Shown: in pieces, positions 21,877 through 33,206 of the stretch
Layout: every line of letters begins with the position of its first letter
Position numbering within the stretch: position 1 is the first letter of the stretch
Source of the DNA: Hydrangea macrophylla
Taxonomy: Eukaryota; Streptophyta; Magnoliopsida; Cornales; Hydrangeaceae
Reading direction: 5' to 3'
NCBI GenBank assembly: GCA_033977485.1
Contig: CM066984.1
Location: 46,445,100 to 46,509,099 of the forward strand
Length of the DNA stretch: 64,000 nucleotides
Program-made: the position numbers and the translations under genes
Notes under the pieces: generated by a model
What the model was told of the DNA's origin: nothing
The model's input: the letters and a program-made list of their open reading frames with translations, nothing else
The model's database searches: none

Positions 21877-22254
21877 CTAAGACTTTGGTAAACTTACCAT
21901 GAAATCCATAATTATGTGTTCCCATTTCCATTGGGGAATCGATAGTGCCTGTAGAAGTTTGAGTGGTTTCTGATGTTCTGCGTTTACTTGCTTACAAGTA
22001 AGACATTGAGATACATACTTAGCTACTTTTCTCTTCATTCCTTCCCACCAGAAATTTCTCTTTAAATCCTTGTACATCTTCGTACCTCCAAGATGAATAG
22101 TCATTCGTGACTTGTGTGCTTTATTCAATATGTATTTTCGAAGATTATCTTCGTCAGGCACACAGAGTCTACCTTTACACCTTAGGGCTCTATCTGCGTT
22201 TACACTCCATACTTCTGGTTCCTTGGCCGACATCTTAGCGAACCAAAGTTTCAA
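21877..22254 (-). pseudogene. Chromovirus integrase HHCC zinc-binding fragment (125 aa)
   Basis: Reads 'HLGGTKMYKDLKRNFWWEGM' and 'YVSQCLTCKQVNAEHQKP', the H2C2 integrase zinc domain, then 'WKWEHIIMDFMVSLPKS' at the start of the catalytic core. The frame breaks after this. Confidence 0.87.
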
Positions 22255-22392
22255 ATCCTCAGTTGTCTACTGAGCCTCTATGATATGGTTAATTAGAGTT
22301 GGCTATACGAAATGACATCCAAGGTGTTGTCTTTCTCCTGATTCTGCTGGCCGAAGGTTGAACTCAGCTAAAATCTCTAATGCTTGCCATTC

Positions 22393-22929
22393 TCAAACCA
22401 ATATGGCAGCGATTACTAGTCGAGGTCGGCGGCTTAACGCATCGACTCCTGCATTTGCTTTACCTGGATAGTATTGCAATGAAAAGTCATAGTCCTTGAG
22501 CAACTCCATCCATCTCTGTTGTTGCATGTTCAATTCCTTTTCCAAGAATAGGTACCTTAAACTCTTATGATCTGAGAATAGATCGAACTTCTCTCCATAT
22601 AGATAGTGCCTCCAGATCTTTAATGCAAACATTAGTGCTGCTAACTCCAAGTCATGCATAGGATAATTCTTCTCGTGTGGTTTCAGTTGTCTTGATCCAT
22701 ACGCAATAACATTCCCCTCTTGTATAAGCACACAACCAAGTCCTTGGTGTGATGCATCACTATAGATTATGTACCATTCCCCGCTCTTGGGTATTGCTGG
22801 TACCAGTGCGAAGGTTAATCTTTCTTTTAACTCTTGGAATGCACTTTCATGCTTATCCGTCCATTTGTACTTCATCTCCTTCCTCGTCAAATTCGTCAAT
22901 GGTCCCATAATCTTGGAAAATCCTTCCAC
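22393..22929 (-). pseudogene. Chromovirus RNase H fragment (178 aa)
   Basis: Contains '[18 protein letters not shown]' near residue 54, '[20 protein letters not shown]', '[11 protein letters not shown]' and '[13 protein letters not shown]', the ordered RNase H motifs of Ty3/gypsy pol. The motifs look preserved, but the frames up- and downstream are broken. Confidence 0.9.
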
Positions 22930-23076
22930 AAATCTCCGGTAATATCCAACTAGACCAAGAAAACTTCTAACTTCAGTTGTATTTGTCAGTCGATTCTAAC
23001 TCAAGACTGCATCGATCTTAGATAAGTCTACCGAGATACCATCCTGAGATATCACATGTCCCAGAAATTTGACTTC

Positions 23077-23542
23077 CTATAGCCAAAATTCACATTTGCT
23101 GAACTTCGTATATAACTTATTGTCTCTTAGTGTCTGTGGAGAAATCTGTAGATGTCTCTTATGCTCTTCCTTCGTCTTAGTGCAAATCAGGATATCGTTG
23201 GTAAACACTATAATGAATTGATCCAGATAGGGTCTGAATACTCTATTCATTAAGTTCATGAATACTGCTAGGGCATTAGTCAATCCGAAAGACATAACCA
23301 GAAACTCATAATGCCCATGTCTCATCCTGAAAGGAGTCTTCGACACATCCCCTGGTCAAACCAATAATTGATGATATCCTAGCCATAGATCGATCTTTGA
23401 GAAAGATCCTTGATCCTTGTAGTTGGTTGAATAGGTCATCTATCCCAGGGAGTGGATCTCTATTCTTGATGGTGACCTTGTTCAACTCTCTATAGTCGAT
23501 ACAGAGTTGAAGTGTTCCATCCTTCTTCGTCACAAATAGCAC
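23077..23542 (-). pseudogene. Chromovirus reverse transcriptase fragments with a damaged active site
   Basis: Two overlapping reading frames. One (23542-23306) holds '[19 protein letters not shown]'. The other (23346-23077) holds '[20 protein letters not shown]' and '[13 protein letters not shown]'. The active-site box reads FTND (23205-23194) where gypsy RTs have F/Y-x-DD, so one of the two catalytic aspartates is replaced by Asn. Frameshifted and inactive. Confidence 0.9.
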
Positions 23543-23803
23543 TGGTGCTCCCTAAGGTGACGTACTTGGACGGATAACCTTAATCCTCAACTCCTTAAAC
23601 TTGCTTCTTTAATTCCAACATCTCAGTTGGTGCCATCCGATAAGGAGTCTTGGATATCGGTAGAGTTCCAGGTACCAATTCCACATAGAAGTCTATTTTC
23701 GTTATCGGTGGGAGTCCGATAATATCCTGGAAAACATCCTTGAAATCCTGTACGGTAGGAATTTGGTCCACAGTAGGTTCTGTACTAGTACTTTCGATCG
23801 CAG

Positions 23804-24450
23804 CTACATAACTTGTAAAAAATAAGACACTTGCCGGCTAGCACTAAAATTTGATCGTATCACATTCTGGTATCGTGAACACGATATCTTGGTAGGGAAA
23901 TCCAAGTTGGCACCATACTTGGTAAGCCAATCTATTCCTAGAATAATATCGAACTCTGACATTGACAAAACTACCAAGTCTGCCAGAAGATTCCTATCCT
24001 CTAGGGCCAAGGGACAATCTTTGCACACCTTACCCAACTTAATAGTTATTCCCAATGGTGACATATCATTAAGTACCGGCTCGAGTGCCTGGGGTTCTAA
24101 ACCCAACTGGTGCACAATCTTAATGGCAACAAAATAATGTACAACATCAGTATCAAAGAAAGCTTTAATGCGACTGTGGAAAAGTACAAGCGTACCTTCC
24201 AGATTCTGTTGCTCCTCGATGTTAAAACCTGTTTCCTTAGGGATAATGGCATTCACTCGAGTCTGATATAGGGGTCCTTGAATCCATTGAACTAGTGCCC
24301 CATAGTATCCTCCACGAGGTGCACGACAGTTCTTGCTCACGTGGCCCAATTTGTTACAGTTATTGCAGATGGAATCTGACTGGTAGTGGATCCTGGGAGC
24401 GGTACAAAACTTAGCAATATGCCTCAATACCCTGCAGTTAAAACATCCCC
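23804..24450 (-). pseudogene. Chromovirus gag zinc knuckles and protease fragment
   Basis: Two CX2CX4HX4C knuckles: CFNCRVLRHIAKFC (about 24450-24409, its start just upstream of the long ORF) and CNNCNKLGHVSKNC. Then 'IKAFFDTDVVHYFVA', where the protease active site D-T-G reads D-T-D (about 24154), and 'FDIILGIDWL', the protease second motif. The loss of the glycine suggests a dead protease. Confidence 0.87.
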
Positions 24451-26880
24451 CATTGCTAGATTGTAGGACAGCAATCTATGCCTGAGTTAGCGGTCCTCGT
24501 TGCCAGTACTGATGAGGTTGAGGATAATTCGATTGCAGTTTCGTTGTTCTATTCTAAGTGCGCTTATTATTCTGGAAGTTACCCTGAGGTCTCCAACCTT
24601 GGGCATTCCTCGGTGGTGGGGCTTGGAAAATCTAAAATTTTTCAATGGTGGTGGTCGGTTCACCTGTTGTCGTTGTACTGTATAAGCATCCTTCTCCAGA
24701 CTCACAGCAAGTCTCATTAGTCCCTGAAAACCCTGATTGAGGAGACTGATCATCATACAACGAAGGTGAGGGTTAAGTCAACTGGTGAAATCTCTTCACC
24801 TTATTCCAAAATCATGTGGAGCAACTTTCGACAATCGCTCGAACTAGGTGGCATATTCTCTCATAGTCCAACTAAAGGAATATTGTTATGAAAAATAGAA
24901 TTTGCAGCAGAAATTTTTTTTTAAAAAAAACTTTTGAATCTCAGAATCTACTACTCATGTGAATCTAGTAGCATGTAGAGAAGAAGAGTACCTTTAGTTT
25001 TTAAACCCAATTCAGAATACGATCAAACTTTGAGTGGTTGTTCTTCTAAAAAAATCTAGCAGCTTCCTCTAGATGATCTTCACTCCTATGACTCCAATGG
25101 ATGCTCGAAAGAGGAATAAGACTTGTGGGAATCCTACTAGAGAGAGGAAAGTCTAAAAGAAAACACTAAAATAGATTTCTGGAGAGCTGGAGCAGAAAAA
25201 TGACGTTCGATATAATTCTGGACCCAACTCTCCTATTTATAGGTTTTCTAACCTACCTTAAGTCCTAATTGATTACCACTAATGGTAATCGATTTCCATA
25301 CCAATCGAATGCCATACCAATTGCTTGCTAATAAGTCCAATCGATTGCCATAGCAATCGATTATTTATCAAGTCAATCGATTGGATCTTCTATTCTCAAT
25401 CCTCTTACACCCTGTGGAGCTAAGAGTGGGACCTCCTAGGTTCTTTATTGCTGGTTCAGATTAGTTATTAATTCCCATGATCAAATTCTTTGATCAGCGA
25501 ATTAACTAACTAATTAGTTAACGTTACTCCACTATAAAATGATAATTGCACTCTAACGTAAAAGAACATATCAGAAGCGATAACTTGACTTGGACAGTTA
25601 TACTGATGTCCCTCTACCATCAGCATTCATAACCATATTCAGTTAGTCAGATAAACTGTTACTGTCGACCTGAATGATGATTACCTCTTCCATACCTTGA
25701 GTTTCATTCACCTTCTCATGATTACCAAACATGTTGGTAACTACTTATCAACATAACTATAGTTCTCAGTAGTCAACACGATGACATTCTCAAGGGAATG
25801 CATACTCTTTATCAGATGGTAGATTCTATCTTGACAATATAAGTTCACAATCCTATGAACATGACATACCCAAGATACCCAGGTGTTGATCTTTAAGACC
25901 TCACTGATTGGTAAGTCAAAGCAATCATACCCACAGTCTGTGTCCATAATTGTCTCAAGATTAAGAACACGTACGTTGTACAAGTTATGAGTTCCTATCG
26001 ACTGATGACAGTTTTAAGTGTCGATAGGAAAGCTCATGGTCCATCAATGTACTGTAAGCATTAGCATATTAACTAAGAGTGTCATACTCTAGTTATTGAG
26101 ATTCATCACTCCATCTAATGGTAGTTAATCATGCTACAGTGTATACCTGATGAGCTATCCAGTCTCATCATCCACTGTGACAAGTTCTAAGTACCAAAGA
26201 ATAGTAATTAGCATCTACTGCGTATGTATCTCATGCATACACGAAATACTTACTATGATACTTAAGGATTAAAACAATCATCCCATGATGCATACATAAT
26301 GAAATATAAACTGATATCCATGTATTAAAGGTCAAATGTTAAATACATACAGATCGAATTTGAGGGCATAATCCCAACACCAACCTCCTTGGACTAGGCT
26401 CAGAAAACTTTTCTCCTATTGATCCTTCTCGTCCTCTAGAAAATACTTTTCCAGGAATCTGCCTTCGAATGTTCCCTAAGGAATCACCTTGGTAGCATTC
26501 ATTCCAATGGTTGCCTGCTCGGCCTCCCACCAGTCAGTGGCTGCGTAGGTCAATGGAAATGTGGCAAGGCGACGTTTATCCTATTCATTACAATCTAGAG
26601 CTTCAAAGATAAGCTCCATCTTACGTAGCCATTGTTCTGCTTGCCATGACTCTGTTAACCCATCGAACTTCTCTGGGGGCAGGCCACAAAAATATTTTAG
26701 CAGCTTATATCCAGTCTATCTCGGCAGAGGTGGTGAGACAGGGTGTTCGACAGGTCGTTGATGGGTAGCATGGTTATATGTGTCTCCAACATGCTTCATC
26801 CGTTGCATGAAGGCTTCAAAAATGCCCGTCGGGTTCATACCCTCCGAAATAGGGGCTCCTAATCGTGCTTGATTCCTCAT
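24451..26880 (-). pseudogene. Chromovirus gag, split by a copia solo LTR
   Basis: Starts at an ATG complementary to 26878-26880 ('MRNQARLGAPISEGM'). It runs through 'YFCGLPPEKFDGLTESWQA' and 'ATFPLTYAATDWWEAE', a typical Ty3/gypsy Gag core, to 'FLSLVQGG' where the solo LTR begins (26379). It resumes after the LTR with 'SWTMREYAT' at about 24870. At least two in-frame stops occur before the LTR. Confidence 0.82.
24884..26379 (-). mobile_element. Copia-type solo LTR (about 1.5 kb) inside chromovirus gag
   Basis: On the minus strand it runs TGTTGGGATTATGCCC ... TTCATAACA with no internal coding region. A TATA box (CTATAAATAG) lies at about 25232-25244. CAATCGATTG-type palindromes lie at 25270-25385, just upstream of that TATA. 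The flanks aatat (24879-24883) and ccaac (26380-26384) do not match, so the TSD is not confirmed. Family assigned from LTR style only. Confidence 0.72.
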
Positions 26881-28260
26881 CTAACCATAATGGTCTTGTG
26901 CGTGGTGTACCTATAAAAAAACCTATCGATTAGTTGAAAGTCTTCGCGAAGAAATAATAATCAAGATAAAACAATAATCAGAACAAACTATTTGTTCTAC
27001 TCATAATCACATAACAAAATCAAGCTCATAACACAACATCTCCAAAAAGATGATACTCATATATATATATATATCCACCAAAGATGTACCTCGAGGTACA
27101 CACTAGTCAAATTGTGTACCACGTGGGACACGAGTTAATACAGCGCTAGAGTCAACTATATACATTGCCACTACTAATGGCTGCTAACTATACAAAAGAG
27201 CTGTGGTTAAATAGATATCCTAGAAATCCTAAAAAATAGAGTGGACCACATGTCTTGATATATATACTAGAACTCTAAGCTCCCAAAGTCCCGACTCAAT
27301 AGTTGTTCGCGTATGATCCATACAAGGGAGCCTCATTCGCCAATGAAAAATCCCACTCCTCGGGTAAATTGTCTCCCATCGGTGCATCAAGATCTCCTAT
27401 CCCAATCTCATCATCCCAATCCTCTATCATCACCTCATCGTCATCCTCATCCATAGCATCTACTACTGGCTCAGCAGCATTAGTAGTTATAACAGCGAAT
27501 CACTTGGCTAATGCAATAGCCTCTGCTAGCTTAGTCTCTCCTATAATGAATTCCCCGGGTGTGCGGCCATCCTACCACCCACTTTGCTGCCATCTGGGCA
27601 ATGGCTGCCATCTATACTATAGATCCTGCTGGTAACTCAGGTATGACTGCCCCCTAAGGCTCCTCAGCCTAAGCATCCTCATCTCCTCCTGGTACTATAA
27701 CGTCCTTTCCAGCTATAACATCCATACCTGCCAGCTCTGGGTCCTCGAGATCCTCTCTTGGGTCATTCTTTAGCTCTTTATCATTGTCCATGGGCTCGTC
27801 CTCTCCGTCCCCATCCACATACTCATCATCAGGCTCTATGTCCTCAACAGGATCCTCATCCTCCTCATCATCCTCTATCGGCTCAAGCTTGACTAGCTAT
27901 GGCACTAACACTATTGGTACTAGTAAGAGTAATGTTGCCTGGGCTGGTGCAGCTACAGGTATGGGCAAGGGGTCAGGTCTCGCCAAAACAACTCGTAACT
28001 CAATAACGTCCATCTCTAGCTTTCTCTAGACCAAGTGAGCTATCTCATGATAAATAGCATCTCGAGTCATCGTGTAATGATACGCGTCTATACGAATATC
28101 GGTAGGGTAAGTTCGTCCAGTAACATACATGGCTCTCTATATATCCTCTTCTAGGTATAGGTTGGTCATACGACATATGCACTCATAAAAAAAATCCAGG
28201 TCAGTCGCCTCCACAGTGTCTCCATGAATCACATGGCCTCCATAGGTATCATCCACAAAC
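26881..28260 (-). pseudogene. Chromovirus leader region with an unassigned acidic ORF remnant
   Basis: Between gag and the truncated 5' LTR, the minus strand at about 28190-27570 reads as a decayed frame: 'AMYVTGRTYPTDIRIDAYHY', 'AIYHEIAHLV', then a strongly acidic segment (EDDEEDEDPVEDIEPDDEY) with a few stops. I do not recognise it. It is too far upstream to be ordinary gag and may be an extra ORF. Ser-rich plus-strand ORFs here are shadows of the GAT/GAC/GAG-rich minus frame. Confidence 0.45.
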
Positions 28261-30773
28261 TTAAGAATAGACTCGATAATTTAACTCTGTAGATATACCA
28301 TTATTCTGTCCAGCGCTTTTAAGAACATAACCGCCACATTGCATATTATGGACATCACGTCAGTCCATCCCCCTACTTTTAAGGTCATAATCGCCACGCT
28401 GCATGTTAGGGACATAAAGTTTGAACAATAGTATATCAATCTATTGCCACAACTTAGAAACATCTACCAGTGATCCTCGCCCACTACTTTTAAGGACATA
28501 ACCGCCCACTGCTTTTAAGGACCTCATGGATCACCTGGCTATCTTAACACTACTTGGCCCCGCCTACTAATTTTAAGGACCTATGACCAAGTGTCCGCCC
28601 GATTACTATTCTCAAAACTTATTAGACCTACCTCAGTTCTGTACTAACATCGACACATGACAATTACCAATGTGGCCTGACTACTCTGATTGAAATGAAA
28701 TAGATATCAAATTGATTCCAGACTACTGTGTTATCTCATGTTACAAACGTTCTCACCATACTCTTAATCATATCTCATTATTGCGTCATAGTAAACCTTA
28801 TTCAACGAATATCGTATAATGAAAGTACCAAACTGTTGGCCCAAAATGGAAACCTTAGAGGAGGGATGAATAAGGTTTTAACGGAAAATTAACCTTTAAA
28901 AAATTAATACAAAATTCAACACAATCACAAACAATAAAGTAAAGAGAGAAGGTAAGAGACACTTGCAAACCGAGTTTTCAAGTGGTTCAGCAATCCACAT
29001 ACCGCGGCCTACGTCCACCCCTCAAGAACACCTCTTGAGGATTCCTTTATCAACCTACTTACGGGTATAGATCAAACCGTCTTGGTACATTTCACCGATG
29101 TGCATCAAACCGTTACAAGAGCCTTCAATCCCTTCCAAAGAAGAACACCTCTTCTTTGCAAACAAGGGTCACTAACCCTAATTTTTTTGAATAAATGATT
29201 TAGATACAATGAAAACTCTCTTGAAGAGTAGATAATACAAATGAAAGCTCACGACAATTTGCTCTCTCAAGAATTACAATTGAAATCTACAGCAAATAAT
29301 TTTTCACTTAAATTAGGGCTTAAATAGAAATGATGATTAACCAAGTTGTTTGAATGATTTTACTTGATTACCCAACCCTTAAAATCACCCCTATATATAG
29401 TTTTTAAACATATATGATTGTTGGGGGTGTTTTTTTTTTTTTTTTTTTGGGGAGGGGGGAGGGGTTAAAAGCAATTTTCAGAATGTTTAGAAAATTAGTC
29501 GTTATGCTGTTCTGGGTAATCCAGTCGACTGTATAAGCCATCCATCCAGTCAACTGGAAAAAAGTATAGCAGTAGCTATCTTTCAATAACACAATCCAGT
29601 TGACTTTTTTACAATCCAGTTGACTGAATTTATAATCCAGTCAATTGAACAATTTATAGTTCAGTCGACTGTTTTGGCAAACTGACACCACTTTACTAAA
29701 ATGGCCATGACTCCCTTTACAAAACTTGGATTTACGATCCGTTTGAAGCTTTGAAAATTAGATTCAAATACCTTTCCAACCATATAAAACTTAACATGTA
29801 GTTCCTTACCAATTAGATCAGTTTTGCCTTTAAAGATGACCTATTTGCAAAGAGTTGTTCATTTTGACTTAGCCACTTGAAAACTATTGTGAAATAAATT
29901 TAAGTGAGTAGTCTAAGTATGTCTAGGTCCTTGAAAGAATTTTAAAGTGTGAGAGAAAGGATCCTAAAGTCCAACTAAAGTTACTTGAGCCCCTATGAGT
30001 GATTGATCAAAAAGCTTTACAAGTGAATCCTAGTCTTCAACCAAGGATGAAAAATCTTCAAGTCTTCAAGCTTGATCCTTGTTGAGCTCCATCACTCTTG
30101 GGCTTCACCATATGCTATCTCATGAACTCAAACAAAGTTAGAACATTTAAGTGCATAATTAAAGAGATTAGCAAAATAAAAATGACTTGATAATAGTTTA
30201 GAATAAAACAATTAAGAACATGCTATTATCAATAGATTTGTCATCATCAAAACAAACATAAATAATGCCTTAAAGAAATTCAAGGCTAACACAAACGATA
30301 ATTAAACAACAAAACAGTTCACAACATATATAAATAGATATATACCAAATCTATAAGTACCAATCGATTGAAGTCATTTTCAATCGATTGAGAATAGTTA
30401 GGCTCAATCGATTGAAACACGTTCAATCGATTGAGGAAATAGTAAGTTCGATCGATTGAAGAATCGTCAATTGACTGATTGAAAAAAGTTGAGTTCAATC
30501 GATTGAAAGTCGTCTTCTCCAGAAACTAGTAGTGGTGCCCAGAATTGTTGTGGTGCCTTTGGGTCCATTATTTCACGTCCAAAATTTACAAAACAATACA
30601 CCAATGCTACCGAGTGAGTTTAGAACTCACCAAATGCAGACGGTGTGTTTAGGTGTGAGCTTGAAGCTTTAAGCTTCAATGGTGCCTTTTTTTTTCTCTC
30701 TCTCTCCTCTTTCTCTGTCTTTCTTCTCTATCTCTATGCCTTTCTTCTTCTCTTCTTCCTTTTCTCTTCTACC

Positions 30774-30807
<34 letters not shown>

Positions 30808-31290
30808 TATACACACACAGAATATATATAGAGCATATATGTCTGTGTCTATATAAGAGGGTATGTGTATAAAATATGTATCTCTTCTCTCTCTAACCTC
30901 TCTTTAGTTCAACAAACACACACACACACACACACACACATACGCACATACACGCGAGCACATCAAATATATATAGGCAAGGGAGGGTGCAAGCTGGCAA
31001 CTCCCCACAAAACTAGGGATAAAGATCTTCACACGTTCGATTAATTGAGAACAGGTCAGTCAGGGTTCAATCGATTGATAAAGGTTCAATCGATAGGGAA
31101 AAGTTCCACATCACGGTTTCAGGTCAGCAATGTTTCGATCAATTGAAGATAGTTCAATCGATTGAAAATGCCATCACTTCAATCGATAGAGACAAGTTTA
31201 ATCCATTGAAAGCTAACTTACAAGTATGGTACATATAGTTATATAGAATCTCATTTCTTATATATACATGCAAAAATATAGGGTATTATA
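28261..31290 (-). repeat. 5' LTR of the chromovirus, truncated and split by a copia solo LTR
   Basis: Matches the 3' LTR from position 19243 onward (agaatagactcgat...), so about 600 bases equivalent to 18648-19242, the inner (U5) end, are missing along with the expected primer-binding site. It is split at 28834-30316 by a copia solo LTR. It ends GGGTATTATA at 31290, next to the second taccg. Confidence 0.88.
28834..30316 (-). mobile_element. Copia (Sirevirus-like) solo LTR inside the chromovirus 5' LTR
   Basis: On the minus strand it runs TGTTTTGTTGTTTAATTATC ... TTTTGGGCCAACA (1483 bp). The 'TTCATCCCTCC...CATTTTGGGCCAACA' style of ending is typical of Sirevirus-type LTRs as I remember them. 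TATA box CTATATATAG lies at 29391-29400, with a cluster of CAGTCGACTG-like palindromes at 29521-29672 upstream of it. It interrupts a match to the other chromovirus LTR (site near 19845). Flanks aac/gtt give no clear 5-bp TSD. Confidence 0.72.
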
Positions 31291-32008
31291 TACCGTGACA
31301 TCATAAATAAATAAATGATATGCATTATAAATATATAAGCATTAGCATTAATATAAAACTAAAACTTAAAAAACCTAAAAACATTACACAATAAAATACA
31401 AAGTTATTTTTTTATATACAAGAATAAAAAAAAATGTAGAGTTTCATATATCTATGTATGAAATGAATAAAAATATTTCATAAAAAGTACAATGAATAAA
31501 ATGCTCAGAAAGAATGCTAAATGAATATAATCCAAAATTAAAAAGCTGCCATCCATTTGTCTATCAAGCATGTTTCATTCACTTTGCACATTTCCCCAGC
31601 AAGAAAAAGCGAAAGGGTATTTGACTTTTGCTGCTTTGCACGATTTACAACAAAAAAAACTGATGAGTTTTAATTGCATGTTTTGTTTTTTTTTTTCTCT
31701 CCTTATTTTCCTATTTTTTTCACGAACCTGTTGGATTACATAACCGGGACAGGTTCATCGGTTTTCCAGTTTAACTGCTCTATCCACCGATTCTGGGCGG
31801 TTCTTGTGCCATTAGTGGTTATCGAATCAAACTGAACCAAAAAACCGACCAGTCGATGGTACAACCGGTTAAACTGGCCGGTCCGATCCGATTTTCAAAA
31901 CCATGGTTGATGCACAAATCAGTGGATACATTAAATAAGGAAGTGAGGATCTACAGAAAAGTCAATCTTACATTGTTGACTTCTTGTATCTAATTGGCAG
32001 TGATAAAA

Positions 32009-32065
<57 letters not shown>

Positions 32066-32666
32066 CTATAAAGTAATGACCAATCTAAACAAGCACAATA
32101 TCAAAATCCAAAATCATAGGAAAACAAACTCATCTTGACCGTGGATACATCAAACAAGAAAGAGAAGATCTATAAATTCAAAAGAAAACCAAGCAAACAA
32201 GAAAAAAAGGGGAAAGAGAAACAGAAACAAAAACATACATTGTTGCCTTGTTGCTTTTAATCAGCAGTGATAGCAGACACAAAATGGACTGCGATGGCCA
32301 GCTAGTTGAAGCGCCAGCGATGACTGGTATGAGGTGAGGCAGCGAGTCGACAACAAGGGTTTGGGTCTGCGCATAATCGTTGAATGGGGTAGTCTGGGTT
32401 TGAGGAAGAAATATGGGAAAAGCATATGAAAAAAAGACCTAGATGCCTAATCTTTACCTTTTTTAAGCCATACATATATAGAGCCGAGTTTTGTAAAAAC
32501 TGTGACGGGTTTACTGGTTCTTCGAATTAACCAGTTGGGCCACCGATTTTTGGGCAATTATTTTTTATGCCAAAAGCGGTTACTGGATCAAACTGAACTG
32601 AAAAATTGACCTATCAACGGTCTAACCAGTCGAACCAGCCGAACCAGTCCAATTTTTAAAACCATG
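31291..32666. other. Right arms of elements B and A
   Basis: 31296-31905 belongs to B and 31914-32666 to A. Both are noncoding. AACCGG/CCGGTT-type words cluster at each inverted end (31736-31900 and 32490-32660), and a 50-base (GA)n run lies at 32013-32062. No transposase-like reading frame is seen. Confidence 0.7.
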
Positions 32667-32674
32667 CCTGCAGT

Positions 32675-33206
32675 ATCAAAAATAGGATAGACTGGAAAGG
32701 GAGTGTCCAGGCATAAAAGTTCGTCAGCTATTGAAAGTTGAGTGAGTAGAAAACTAACACAATACCACATATATGAAGTTATTACAAGTTTATGAAAGGA
32801 CATAAAATATAGTTCTACAATAGTTTATTTACTTATTTAATCTCTTCATTATCTGATTCCAACGTCTTATTATACGAGGTCTATAATATCCGACTGATTG
32901 ATGAACAGAACATATGCTAGTTCGTACCCCACTTTAAAGAACATATGCACAGTCCACCACATGTCAGGGAAGTTTTGAGCAAAGACACATCATTTCCATT
33001 GCCATGACTTAACGAAGACACATCATTTCTATTGCCACGACTTAACGAAGTCTACCAGCAATCCTAGTCTACCGCTTTTAAGGATATATGCACAGTCCAC
33101 CGCTTTAAGGACATATGATTGGATTACTAGCTATCTTAGGGCTAATTGGTCCGGTCCACCCCTTTTAAGGACATATGCACAGTCTCCCACTTTTAAGGAC
33201 ATATGA
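32675..33206 (-). mobile_element. Chromovirus-type LTR C, segment 2
   Basis: Resumes LTR C after element A: 'gtgtccaggcataaaag' matches the chromovirus LTR near 19050. It contains four CTTTTAAGGACATA-like motifs at 33060-33200. It is cut at 33206 by solo LTR D with duplication of tatga (33202-33206). Confidence 0.8.

Larger units (their letters stand above)
18648..31290 (-). mobile_element. Ty3/gypsy chromovirus (Tekay/Del-like), degenerate, TSD taccg
   Basis: Minus-strand element: 5' LTR remnant (31290-28261), gag, protease, RT, RNase H, integrase and chromodomain (to 20875), polypurine tract, 3' LTR (20823-18648). It is flanked by an exact taccg (18643-18647, 31291-31295). The gypsy gene order plus a C-terminal chromodomain identify a chromovirus. 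The pol frame is broken many times and catalytic motifs are changed. Two copia solo LTRs have inserted: one in gag (24884-26379) and one in the 5' LTR (28834-30316). Confidence 0.93.
18555..31905. mobile_element. Element B: related hAT-like element inside A
   Basis: Ends CAATGTTTTGAAAATCGG and CATGGTTTTGAAAATCGG are nearly identical inverted repeats. Flanks gttgatac (18547-18554) and gttgatgc (31906-31913) match at 7 of 8 bases. Its own sequence is 18555-18647 and 31296-31905, roughly 0.7 kb. It shares TIR sequence with A and is thus a family member inserted into another member. Confidence 0.82.
18321..32666. mobile_element. Element A: hAT-like nonautonomous transposon, split by nested insertions
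   Basis: Left end CAATGTTTTGAAAACCGG and right end CATGGTTTTAAAAATTGG (read inward) are bounded by an exact 8-bp cctgcagt (18313-18320, 32667-32674). Its own sequence is 18321-18554 and about 31914-32666, roughly 1 kb. The right arm holds a (GA)n run at 32013-32062. No transposase is recognised. Confidence 0.82.

Noticed and set aside
27303..28029. Plus-strand Ser-rich ORFs
   Set aside because: Shadows of the acidic minus-strand frame; no promoter or domain on the plus strand.
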